Assembly (NCBI GenBank): GCA_021730825.1
Contig: JAKFYO010000019.1
Location: 1-11,408, forward strand
Source of the DNA: Hyphomicrobiales bacterium
GTDB taxonomy: Bacteria > Pseudomonadota > Alphaproteobacteria > Rhizobiales > Xanthobacteraceae
Direction: 5' to 3'
DNA length: 11,408 bases
Each line of letters opens with the position of its first letter. Position 1 is the first letter of the stretch. Below, one piece after another: positions 1 to 5,087 of the stretch. The notes beneath the pieces are model-generated. The model was not told where the DNA came from and ran no database searches. It worked only from the letters and a program-made list of their open reading frames with translations. The position numbers were made by a program, and so were the translations under genes.

Positions 1-44
1 ATCGAGCCTTCGACGCGGACCTGAAATTTCGGGGATTCAGCCAT
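1..44 (-). CDS. 5' end of an unidentified gene, possibly a GNAT-family acetyltransferase (partial)
   Basis: Only the first 14 codons are inside the window. Reading from the ATG at 44-42, the peptide begins MAESPKFQVRVEGS and has no stop before the left edge. A G-run (GGGGGA) sits directly before the ATG, which is close for a Shine-Dalgarno. The gene follows the phosphodiesterase on the same strand after 44 bases, so it may share its transcript. A GNAT-type acetyltransferase often lies here in related rhizobial genomes. That identification is from memory of gene order, not from the 14 residues. A competing ATG at 52-50 opens another frame and cannot be excluded. Confidence 0.4.
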   Translation of the reverse strand, partial: MAESPKFQVRVEGS

Positions 45-88
45 TCCCCCATTGTCGCCGATCTTCGCGGCGGCTCAAGGGCACAAAG

Positions 89-826
89 TTACGGTCTGAT
101 ATGCTCGAAAATGATCTGGTCCGCCCAGCGCGAGACATGCGCACGTTCCTTCTCGGTCCGTACAGTCCAGCTCAGAAGCGGCATGCCGAAAACGTATTTT
201 GCGATCAGCGGTGCTACCGCCGGAAGGTTGAATTGGGCATAGGCGACGAAGTGCGGTTTGCTTCGCAAGAGGTGCAGGAGCAGGCCGAGGAAGCGCTTTT
301 TCGAGGGGCTCAGAAAATTCCAGAACGGATGGATGTATTTGCGCTCAGCGACGATTCCGCGCGGCAGGCCGGGCGCGTGGGTCTTCAGTGCAGCAATAAG
401 GTCCGGATCGAACGACATGACCGCGACAGGGCCTTCGTAACCGGCGAGGCGGTCAGCCACCTTCTTGGCTAGCGTCACGTCGCCATCCCATGAGCTTTTC
501 AACTCCAGCACCAGCGGAACCTTACCTGCGACAAGCGCTAACAGGTCGTCGAGTGTGGGAATCGTGTCGCTCGAATTGTTGAGCTTGATCGTTTTCAGCT
601 CGGATGCGGTCCTGTCCGCGACGTCGCCTTTTTCGCTCGTCAGCCGGTCCAGCGTCTCGTCGTGAAAGACGAAGATTACGCCGTCTTTGGATAACTGAAG
701 ATCGACTTCGATCGCGTAGTCTGCTGCGACCGCAGCCGCGGCAGCCGAGAGCGAGTTCTCGATCACGCCGTTACCGTGAAGGCCGCGATGCGCGATCGGA
801 CGGGCCGTAAGCCAATCGAGCGCCAT
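89..826 (-). CDS. Glycerophosphodiester phosphodiesterase family protein (cytosolic)
   Basis: The 245-residue product is a one-domain GDPD TIM barrel that would hydrolyse glycerophosphodiesters, the deacylation products of phospholipids, to glycerol 3-phosphate and an alcohol. The family signature is intact: HRG at residues 13-15 (catalytic His13), Glu24-Asn25, the metal-binding pair Glu40 and Asp42, the second catalytic His55 in VFHDETLDR, Glu108 and Lys110 in VLELKSS, and the late SWTVRT motif at 219-224. There is no signal peptide, so it should act in the cytoplasm like UgpQ rather than the periplasmic GlpQ. The ATG at 826 directly follows the TAA of the RidA-family gene (827-829) with no spacer and only a weak GAGAT upstream, so translation is probably coupled. 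Substrate preference cannot be read from the sequence. Confidence 0.94.
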   Translation of the reverse strand: MALDWLTARPIAHRGLHGNGVIENSLSAAAAAVAADYAIEVDLQLSKDGVIFVFHDETLDRLTSEKGDVADRTASELKTIKLNNSSDTIPTLDDLLALVAGKVPLVLELKSSWDGDVTLAKKVADRLAGYEGPVAVMSFDPDLIAALKTHAPGLPRGIVAERKYIHPFWNFLSPSKKRFLGLLLHLLRSKPHFVAYAQFNLPAVAPLIAKYVFGMPLLSWTVRTEKERAHVSRWADQIIFEHIRP

Positions 827-1291
827 TTAGGCAATCTCGAACATGGCTTCGACTTCGACCGGGGCGTCGAGCGGAAGCTGCGCGACACCGATAGCATAGC
901 GCGCGTGTTTGCCCGCGTCGCCAAGCGCTTCGACCATGAGGTCGGAAGCACCGTTGATGACCTGCGGGATGGTCTGATAGTCCGGCACTGCATTCACGAA
1001 GCCACCAAGCCGGATGCAGCGCTTGATGCGCGAGAGATCACCGAGTGCTGCCTTTGCTTGCGCGAGAATGTTGATGGCGCAGAGGCGGGCTGCGTCCTTG
1101 CCTTGTGCTTCGGAAACGCCGGCGCCGAGCTTGCCCTTGATCGCGATGCCGTTTGGTCCGATCGGAAGCTGTCCGGAAACGACCAGCAGATTTCCTGCAA
1201 CGACCGCGCCGACATAGTTTGCAACGGGTGCAGCTGGTTTCGGCAGTTCGATGCCGAGCTTTTGCAATCGGAGTTCGATTTCGCTAGCCAT
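827..1291 (-). CDS. RidA family protein (YjgF/YER057c/UK114 superfamily)
   Basis: The 154-residue protein belongs to the RidA superfamily of small trimeric enzymes. Canonical members hydrolyse reactive enamine/imine intermediates such as 2-aminoacrylate. Visible signatures are VVSGQLP (37-43), the central helix around AINILAQAKAALGDLS, and the C-terminal strand ARYAIGVAQLPLDAPVEVEA. Arg131 in that strand lines up with the catalytic arginine of RidA (Arg105 in the E. coli protein), and Glu146/Glu148 match the conserved acidic residues. It is longer than classical RidA (about 128 residues), with an N-terminal extension starting EIELRLQKLGIELP. This marks the roughly 150-residue subgroup, whose substrates are less defined, so I give no gene symbol. 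A good Shine-Dalgarno (AGGGGAC) precedes the ATG. It is the first gene of the leftward cluster and is divergent from eipB. Confidence 0.92.
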   Translation of the reverse strand: MASEIELRLQKLGIELPKPAAPVANYVGAVVAGNLLVVSGQLPIGPNGIAIKGKLGAGVSEAQGKDAARLCAINILAQAKAALGDLSRIKRCIRLGGFVNAVPDYQTIPQVINGASDLMVEALGDAGKHARYAIGVAQLPLDAPVEVEAMFEIA

Positions 1292-1322
1292 ATTGTCCCC
1301 TCGCGTTTCTTCCGCGCTTTGC

Positions 1323-1345
1323 CTTAGTCTTGACTAAGAGTCTTG
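1323..1345. promoter_or_regulatory. Operator-like dyad in the ridA-family/eipB divergent spacer
   Basis: A perfect 7-base inverted repeat, CTTAGTC-TT-GACTAAG, occupies 1323-1338. A further half-site, AGTC at 1339-1342, makes three evenly spaced AGTC/GACT half-sites (1326, 1332, 1339), and AGTCTTG recurs at 1326 and 1339. The dyad contains TTGACT (1330-1335), which could be a -35 element for eipB, but no convincing -10 follows at the right distance. It is about 30 bases from the RidA-family start and 55 from the eipB start, so a regulator bound here could act on both genes. No regulator is identifiable. Confidence 0.35.
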
Positions 1346-1391
1346 GCGGATCGCCCGCATAGGCGCAAGCCGCGCCTGACCGGAGAAGCTG

Positions 1392-2216
1392 ATGTTTCGC
1401 AATTCCCTCGTTGCCGCCGTTCTCGTGCTTGCGATCCCGGCAGGCGAGGTTTCGGCAGCCGGGCTGGTCGCGCACCGCGCGATCTATAATCTTTCGCTCG
1501 ACGCCGAGCGGCCGGGTACGCAAGTCGATAAGGCGAGCGGACGAATTGCCTTTGAGCTTAAGGGCAGCGATTGCGAAGGCTATACGATCCTGCTGCGGCA
1601 GGTGACCTCGCTCGATACCGGCGAAGGGCAGGAGACCGTCAGCGATCTCAGGAACGAAAGCTGGGAGAACGCGGCTTCCACCAGCTACCGTTTCAAGACA
1701 CAGAATTACGTGAACGAGCAGATCCGCGAAGACGTCATCGGCACGGTTACTCGGCAGAAGGACAATGCGCTCGCGGTTCGCGTAACCAAACCTAAGCCCG
1801 CGAATTTTGTGTTGCCGCCGAAGATCTACCTGCCGACGCAGCACACGCGCGCAATGCTTGCCGCCGCCGAGCGCGGCGAGAAGTTGTTGTCCGCGAACAT
1901 TTATGACGGTTCGCCCGACGGCAGGAAAGTCTATGAAACGCTGACCGTGATTGGCGCTGCCGTCATGCATGACGAGAAGACACCGCCGCTGTCGCCGGCG
2001 CTTGCGAAGCTCAAACGCTATCCCGTAGTCACGAGTTACTTCGAACCGAGCCGGGGTGATCGCCTTCCTACCTATACACTTGCTTTCGATCTCTACGAGA
2101 ACGGCGTGTCGAGCGCGCTCCGGCTCAACTACGGAAATTTCGCGCTCAAGGGACGACTTTTGAGCGTAGAGATGCTGCCGCAGAAGCCCTGCGCGCAGCC
2201 GCCCGCCAAGCGCTAA
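1392..2216 (+). CDS. eipB: EipB-family periplasmic cell-envelope integrity protein (DUF1849)
   Basis: The 274-residue protein has a clear Sec signal peptide: a charged start (MFR), a hydrophobic stretch and a cleavage-type VSA-A site near residue 22. The mature protein opens with LVAHRAIYNLSL, typical of EipB/DUF1849 proteins of Rhizobiales. In Brucella, EipB is a periplasmic beta-spiral protein needed for envelope stress resistance, and it has a conserved disulfide linking cysteines near the two ends of the domain. Here the only cysteines after the signal peptide are Cys61 (GSDCEGY) and Cys267 (QKPCAQ), which fits that arrangement. The ligand and exact activity are not known. A GGAGAA Shine-Dalgarno sits 4 bases before the ATG. 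The TAA (2214-2216) overlaps the stop of the convergent DUF3572 gene. Confidence 0.9.
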   Translation: MFRNSLVAAVLVLAIPAGEVSAAGLVAHRAIYNLSLDAERPGTQVDKASGRIAFELKGSDCEGYTILLRQVTSLDTGEGQETVSDLRNESWENAASTSYRFKTQNYVNEQIREDVIGTVTRQKDNALAVRVTKPKPANFVLPPKIYLPTQHTRAMLAAAERGEKLLSANIYDGSPDGRKVYETLTVIGAAVMHDEKTPPLSPALAKLKRYPVVTSYFEPSRGDRLPTYTLAFDLYENGVSSALRLNYGNFALKGRLLSVEMLPQKPCAQPPAKR

Positions 2217-2509
2217 AGCACAACCGGCGGCGCCAATACGTCGCGCGCCATGCGAACCCGCGCCGGGTCGAGGTTCATCTCGGAAGCAAAGGCAACGAGA
2301 TCGGCCTCGTTCGCGAGCAGATAATCGAGGAGTGCGGGCAGGAACGAAGGGTCGCGGGCGGCCGCCCGCACGTTCTCCGGGCCGAGGCCGGTGATCGCGA
2401 GAAAGCGGCCGATCCGCTCCGGTTCAGCCGCAAGCCAGCTCAGGCCAGCGACGCCGATCATGTCCGCTTCTTGCTTTGTTAGGGATGATTTTCCGCGTCC
2501 CAGAGCCAT
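2213..2509 (-). CDS. DUF3572 domain-containing protein
   Basis: The 98-residue all-helical protein matches the DUF3572 family of Alphaproteobacteria, with the pattern GLSWLAAEPERIGRFLAITG, then GPENVRAAARDPSFLPALLDYLL and a closing helix DPARVRMARDVL. The function of the family is unknown, and I see no signal peptide, membrane segment or catalytic motif. I start it at the ATG at 2509, since GGAAG lies 5 bases upstream of it. The in-frame GTG two codons earlier (2515) has that Shine-Dalgarno directly against it. The gene ends tail-to-tail with eipB, sharing 2213-2216, and is divergent from divK. That neighbourhood is common in rhizobia but does not by itself link it to cell-cycle control. Confidence 0.88.
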   Translation of the reverse strand: MALGRGKSSLTKQEADMIGVAGLSWLAAEPERIGRFLAITGLGPENVRAAARDPSFLPALLDYLLANEADLVAFASEMNLDPARVRMARDVLAPPVVL

Positions 2510-2729
2510 TTTCACTTCCGTAACGATTGTCTTTTACCGTTCGGGCAGGATGCCGGAAGAAGCATCCAGATGTCGAACGGCCCCGAAAGCCTGAACCTTT
2601 TGGCGGACCGAGCGGCATCGAGCTAGTTTGCAGACGGTTTCTCGCGATCATCGAACGTCGGCAAGCGATTCGGGGACGTAAGTTTGAGGCGGGCCAGAAT
2701 GGCGCGCCCTCGTGGACGGGGAATACGGG
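2510..2729. promoter_or_regulatory. Divergent DUF3572/divK spacer with a nested hairpin
   Basis: This 220-base spacer must hold the promoters of both flanking genes, but I cannot place a -35/-10 pair with confidence. Its strongest feature is a nested inverted repeat at 2537-2580. CCGTTCG (2537-2543) pairs with CGAACGG (2574-2580), and inside it GGATGC (2548-2553) pairs with GCATCC (2562-2567) around an 8-base loop. No U-tract follows on either strand, so it is not a simple terminator. One GANTC site, the CcrM methylation motif, lies at 2667-2671, about 60 bases before divK. No TTAA-N7-TTAA CtrA box is visible. ACGGGGAA (2716-2723) is the divK Shine-Dalgarno. Confidence 0.5.
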
Positions 2730-3098
2730 ATGGCGAAGACTGTCCTGATCGTGGAAGACAACGAGCTCAACATGAAGCTCTTCCATGATCTGCTTGAAGC
2801 GCACGGCTACCAGACCATCGAAACCCGTAACGGTATCGAGGCGCTGGATCTCGCGCGCAAGCACAAGCCCGACCTCATCATCATGGATATTCAGCTCCCC
2901 GAAGTCTCGGGCCTCGAAGTCACGAAGTGGCTGAAAGAGGACGAGGAGCTTCGCTCGATCCCGGTCATCGCGGTCACTGCATTCGCAATGAAGGGCGACG
3001 AGGAGCGCATCCGCGAAGGCGGCTGCGAAGCCTATCTCTCGAAGCCGATCTCCGTTTCCAAGTTTCTCGAAACCGTGCGCCATTTCGCAAAGGATTAA
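2730..3098 (+). CDS. divK: DivK single-domain response regulator
   Basis: The 122-residue protein is one receiver domain with every key residue: acidic pair Glu9-Asp10, phospho-acceptor Asp53 in IIMDIQLP, Thr83, and Lys105 in LSKPIS. The start [18 protein letters not shown] and the segment [16 protein letters not shown] are diagnostic of DivK. In Caulobacter and relatives DivK is phosphorylated by DivJ, dephosphorylated by PleC, and acts through DivL and CckA to lower CtrA activity, which sets polarity and division timing. I chose the ATG at 2730 because DivK proteins begin there and a Shine-Dalgarno lies 6 bases upstream. An in-frame GTG at 2712 would add six residues unlike the family. The stop is 6 bases before pleD, so the two genes form an operon, as is usual. 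Confidence 0.97.
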   Translation: MAKTVLIVEDNELNMKLFHDLLEAHGYQTIETRNGIEALDLARKHKPDLIIMDIQLPEVSGLEVTKWLKEDEELRSIPVIAVTAFAMKGDEERIREGGCEAYLSKPISVSKFLETVRHFAKD

Positions 3099-3104
3099 GT
3101 CGAG

Positions 3105-4478
3105 ATGAGTGCCCGCGTTTTGATCGTCGATGATGTCCGCGCCAACCTCAAGCTTCTCGAGGTCCGGCTCTCGGCTGAGTATTTCGAAGTCGTGACAGCC
3201 ACCTCTGGCCCTGAAGCGATCGATATCGCCGAGCGCGGGCTGTGCGACATCATTCTGCTCGACGTGATGATGCCGGGCATGGACGGCTTTGAGACCGCGC
3301 GGCGGCTCAAAAGCTCGCCCGCGACGTTGCATATTCCGATCGTCATGGTGACGGCGCTCGATCAGCCGTCCGACCGCGTGCGCGGCCTGGAAGCAGGCGC
3401 CGACGATTTCCTCACGAAGCCCGTGAACGATCTCGCCCTGATTACGCGCGTGCGCTCGCTCTCGCGGCTCAAGATGGTGATCGACGAGTTACGCATGCGC
3501 GCGGTCACATCACACGAAATCGGCGTTACGACCGATCTTACGGACACTGTCAGCGAGACGGGCGAGGGCGGGAAAATTCTGATCGTGGACGACCGTCCGT
3601 CTTCGTCCGAGCGTCTGCATGATGCGCTCATCGGCAAGCACACGGTCGATGTCGAAAGCAATCCGCAGGAAGCCTTGTTCCGCCTTGCCGAAGGCAAATA
3701 CGACCTTCTGCTGCTCAGCCTCGATCTTTCCGAATTCGATGCGCTCAGGCTCTGCGGGCAGGTGCGCTCGCTGGAGCGCACACGGCATTTGCCGATCCTG
3801 CTGACGACCGAGCCGGGCGATCAGGCCCGCCTGTTGCGCGGCCTCGATCTCGGCGCGAACGACTATATCGTGCGTCCGATCGACAGGAACGAGCTGGTTG
3901 CGCGCGTGTGCAGCCAGATCAAGCGCAAGCGCTATACTGAGCGGCTCCGCGACAGCGTGCAGATCTCGATGGAGCTTGCCGTCACCGACGCGCTCACGGG
4001 TCTCTACAACCGCCGCTACATGGAGAGCCATGTCGGGACGCTCGTCGAGCGCTCGGCCGCGCGCGGAAAATCGCTTTCTGTGCTTCTCTTGGACATCGAC
4101 TACTTCAAGTCGATTAACGACACCTATGGTCACGATGCCGGCGACGATGTTTTGCGCGATTTCTCGGATCGCCTGCGTGCCAGCATTCGCGGCATCGATC
4201 TCGCCTGCCGCTATGGCGGCGAGGAATTCGTGGTCGTGATGCCGGATACCGACATTGGTGTTGCCACGATGGTTGCCGAACGCATCCGCCGCCGCGTCGC
4301 GGGCGACCTGTTCCCGATCCGGGGCGGGGAGAAGCAGATCGAGGTCACGATCTCGATCGGCATCGCCGCGCGCTCCACGCCGGAAGATACCGCCGCCATG
4401 ATCCTGAAGCGGGCGGACGAGGCGCTCTACCGCGCCAAGCGCGACGGACGGAACCGGGTCGTCGCCGACGCTGCCTGA
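3105..4478 (+). CDS. pleD: PleD diguanylate cyclase response regulator (REC-REC-GGDEF)
   Basis: The 457-residue protein makes c-di-GMP from two GTP when its first receiver is phosphorylated, and in Caulobacter it drives the swarmer-to-stalked transition. REC1 (about 1-120) has Asp53, Thr83 and Lys105. REC2 (about 156-275) is degenerate: Ser205 replaces the acceptor aspartate in LLLLSLDLSE, and Arg257 replaces the lysine. This is normal for PleD, whose second receiver is a dimerisation adaptor. The GGDEF domain (about 290-455) carries the active-site loop GGEEF at 371-375, metal ligands Asp330 and Glu373, and an intact RxxD inhibitory site (RGID, 362-365), so product feedback is expected. It is cytoplasmic, without membrane segments. 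An AAGGA sequence overlaps the end of divK about 10 bases before the ATG. Confidence 0.97.
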   Translation: MSARVLIVDDVRANLKLLEVRLSAEYFEVVTATSGPEAIDIAERGLCDIILLDVMMPGMDGFETARRLKSSPATLHIPIVMVTALDQPSDRVRGLEAGADDFLTKPVNDLALITRVRSLSRLKMVIDELRMRAVTSHEIGVTTDLTDTVSETGEGGKILIVDDRPSSSERLHDALIGKHTVDVESNPQEALFRLAEGKYDLLLLSLDLSEFDALRLCGQVRSLERTRHLPILLTTEPGDQARLLRGLDLGANDYIVRPIDRNELVARVCSQIKRKRYTERLRDSVQISMELAVTDALTGLYNRRYMESHVGTLVERSAARGKSLSVLLLDIDYFKSINDTYGHDAGDDVLRDFSDRLRASIRGIDLACRYGGEEFVVVMPDTDIGVATMVAERIRRRVAGDLFPIRGGEKQIEVTISIGIAARSTPEDTAAMILKRADEALYRAKRDGRNRVVADAA

Positions 4479-4498
4479 GCGTCATCAAGCAGTACCGT

Positions 4499-4561
4499 GC
4501 TTAACGGGGTTCCACGGTAAGGTTATCCTTTTACTACCCAAAGCGATTCGGGCCGTTAAGC
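4499..4561 (+). other. Long-loop inverted repeat in the pleD 3' region
   Basis: GCTTAACGG (4499-4507) is perfectly complementary to CCGTTAAGC (4553-4561), giving a 9-base stem with a 45-base loop that begins 21 bases after the pleD stop. Inside the loop, AAGG-TTAT-CCTT can form a small second hairpin. There is no U-tract, so it does not look like a terminator. It could protect the 3' end of the divK-pleD mRNA or be a protein-binding dyad. Neither role is shown by the sequence. Confidence 0.35.
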
Positions 4562-4573
4562 CCTTGATTCGCA

Positions 4574-4601
4574 TTGAATTTGACGACGCATTCGATAGGA
4601 A
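4574..4601 (+). promoter_or_regulatory. Candidate promoter of the pleD-rpmG intergenic sRNA
   Basis: TTGAAT (4574-4579) and TAGGAA (4596-4601) are separated by 16 bases, the same geometry and similar hexamers as the rpmG promoter on the other strand. Transcription would begin near 4608, just before the first stem-loop of the sRNA. A GANTC site (4599-4603) overlaps the -10 element, and two more lie at 4545-4549 and 4566-4570. The call is tentative, because the -10 is only a partial match and TTGACG at 4580-4585 is an alternative -35 without a good partner. Confidence 0.35.
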
Positions 4602-4619
4602 TCGATGCACGCATTTTTT
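4588..4619 (+). terminator. Possible weak terminator of divK-pleD
   Basis: GCATTCGAT (4588-4596) pairs with ATCGATGC (4601-4608) with one bulged T and a 4-base AGGA loop. A T6 run follows at 4614-4619 after a 5-base gap. The stem is only half GC and the T-run is displaced, so this would be an inefficient intrinsic terminator. It overlaps the proposed sRNA promoter, and either reading could be right. Confidence 0.3.
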
Positions 4620-4620
4620 G

Positions 4621-4789
4621 CGAGCTAACCCTACGGAGTGCCTAGGTCCGCCGCATCTCCTGGGTCCGTGGGGTTCGGCCGGCAGGTTTTAGACGAGAGG
4701 CCTCCTCTTTCTTTGCCTGCCGGCCACCTAATTTTCTGCAAGGCTCAAGAACTGAAAAAGGCGCCCCACAGGGCGCCTTCTTTCTTTTT
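4621..4789 (+). ncRNA. ecpR1: Three-hairpin trans-acting small RNA, candidate EcpR1 homologue
   Basis: Three consecutive stem-loops end in an intrinsic terminator. SL1 (4627-4675) has an 11-base-pair stem, AACCCTACGGA with TCCGTGGGGTT (one G-U pair), then a 3-base bulge and a second stem CCTAGG/CCTGGG. SL2 (4677-4725) has a perfect 10-base-pair stem, GGCCGGCAGG with CCTGCCGGCC, and encloses the smaller hairpin AGAGG-CCT-CCTCT and a pyrimidine run. SL3 (4758-4779) is the terminator, with a T-rich tail to 4789. No credible protein is encoded. In Sinorhizobium meliloti, as I recall, the stress-induced sRNA EcpR1, which represses dnaA and gcrA mRNAs and is conserved in several Rhizobiales families, lies between pleD and rpmG. 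The symbol therefore rests on synteny and fold, not on an alignment. The exact 5' end is uncertain (about 4608-4626). Confidence 0.62.
4758..4789. terminator. Bidirectional intrinsic terminator between the sRNA and rpmG
   Basis: AAGGCGCCC (4758-4766) and GGGCGCCTT (4771-4779) form a perfect 9-base-pair stem with a 4-base CACA loop. On the plus strand it is followed by a T-rich tail, CTTTCTTTTT, which suits termination of the sRNA. On the minus strand the stem runs into five T (two of them in the stem), so it also ends rpmG transcripts arriving from the right, about 40 bases after the rpmG stop. The position between convergent units supports a shared terminator. Confidence 0.88.
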
Positions 4790-4804
4790 GGCTTCTCGAA
4801 GCGA

Positions 4805-4830
4805 TTACTTGATCTTGTTACTTGATCTTG
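4805..4830. repeat. 13-base tandem duplication spanning the rpmG stop
   Basis: TTACTTGATCTTG occurs twice without a gap, at 4805-4817 and 4818-4830. On the coding strand the last codons and TAA of rpmG are immediately repeated after the stop. Thirteen is not a multiple of three and the first TAA already ends L33, so the protein is unaffected. Confidence 0.9.
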
Positions 4831-4985
4831 GCTTCCTTGAACTCGACGTGCTTCTTCGCGACCGGGTCGTACTTCTTCTTGACCATCTTTTCGGTCTGCG
4901 TGCGCGAGTTCTTGGTCGTCACGTAGTAGTAGCCGGTGTCGGCCGTCGAGACGAGCTTGATCTTGAGGGTTACTGCCTTGGCCAT
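4818..4985 (-). CDS. rpmG: 50S ribosomal protein L33
   Basis: The 55-residue basic protein matches bacterial L33 throughout, from [21 protein letters not shown] to the Lys-rich end EFKEAKIK, including [18 protein letters not shown]. It is a component of the large ribosomal subunit near the E site. It has no cysteine, so it is the zinc-independent (C-minus) form, normal in Alphaproteobacteria. The start is the ATG at 4985, preceded by AGGA 8 bases upstream. An extension upstream to 5042 would add 19 residues foreign to L33 and cross the promoter. It is transcribed from its own promoter at 5029-5056, downstream of the topA-rnr operon, and ends at the terminator at 4758-4789. Confidence 0.97.
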   Translation of the reverse strand: MAKAVTLKIKLVSTADTGYYYVTTKNSRTQTEKMVKKKYDPVAKKHVEFKEAKIK

Positions 4986-5003
4986 CTCAAATGTCCTGAA
5001 AAA

Positions 5004-5016
5004 GGCCCTTAGGCCC
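5004..5016 (-). promoter_or_regulatory. Short hairpin with T-run in the rpmG leader
   Basis: On the minus strand the rpmG leader reads GGGCC-TAAG-GGCC and then TTTTT (5003-4999). A 4-base-pair GC stem followed by five T resembles a minimal attenuator or pausing hairpin, placed just before the AGGA ribosome-binding site at 4997-4994. The stem is too short for confident calling as a terminator. Confidence 0.25.
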
Positions 5017-5028
5017 GAATTTGGCGGC

Positions 5029-5056
5029 AACCTAGCGGCCAATCGCCAGAAGTCAA
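5029..5056 (-). promoter_or_regulatory. rpmG promoter (housekeeping sigma type)
   Basis: On the minus strand, TTGACT (5056-5051) and TAGGTT (5034-5029) are separated by 16 bases. This is close to the alphaproteobacterial housekeeping consensus, in which the -35 is well conserved and the -10 is loose. Transcription would start near 5022, giving a leader of about 37 bases before the rpmG ATG. A 12-base perfect palindrome, CAGGAATTCCTG (5062-5073), lies just upstream of the -35. Confidence 0.6.
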
Positions 5057-5087
5057 GGAAGCAGGAATTCCTGAAAACAGGCCGTCG

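Noticed and set aside
36..52. Alternative frame MGEWLNPRN for the left-edge gene
   Set aside because: It overlaps the preferred MAESPKF frame and has no Shine-Dalgarno before its ATG. With so few codons it is disfavoured rather than excluded.
1284..1970. Long minus-strand open frame (228 codons) over eipB
   Set aside because: It is antisense to a gene with a signal peptide and recognisable family. Long antisense frames are common in GC-rich DNA with strong third-position bias, and its product has no family pattern.
2712..2729. GTG extension of divK by six residues
   Set aside because: DivK proteins begin at [11 protein letters not shown], and the Shine-Dalgarno ACGGGGAA lies 6 bases before the ATG at 2730, overlapping the extension.
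2424..3332. 302-codon minus-strand frame over divK and pleD
   Set aside because: It is antisense to two unmistakable genes and its product is composition-biased without motifs.
4480..4630. CtrA boxes (TTAA-N7-TTAA) upstream of the sRNA
   Set aside because: TTAA occurs at 4501 and 4556, but neither has a second half-site at the required spacing.
4621..4789. 6S RNA as identity of the pleD-rpmG sRNA
   Set aside because: 6S RNA is one long rod with a central bubble and usually sits near zapA. Here there are three separate hairpins with an intrinsic terminator.
4986..5042. 19-residue upstream extension of rpmG
   Set aside because: It is absent from L33 proteins and crosses the -10 element and leader. 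The ATG at 4985 has its own AGGA.
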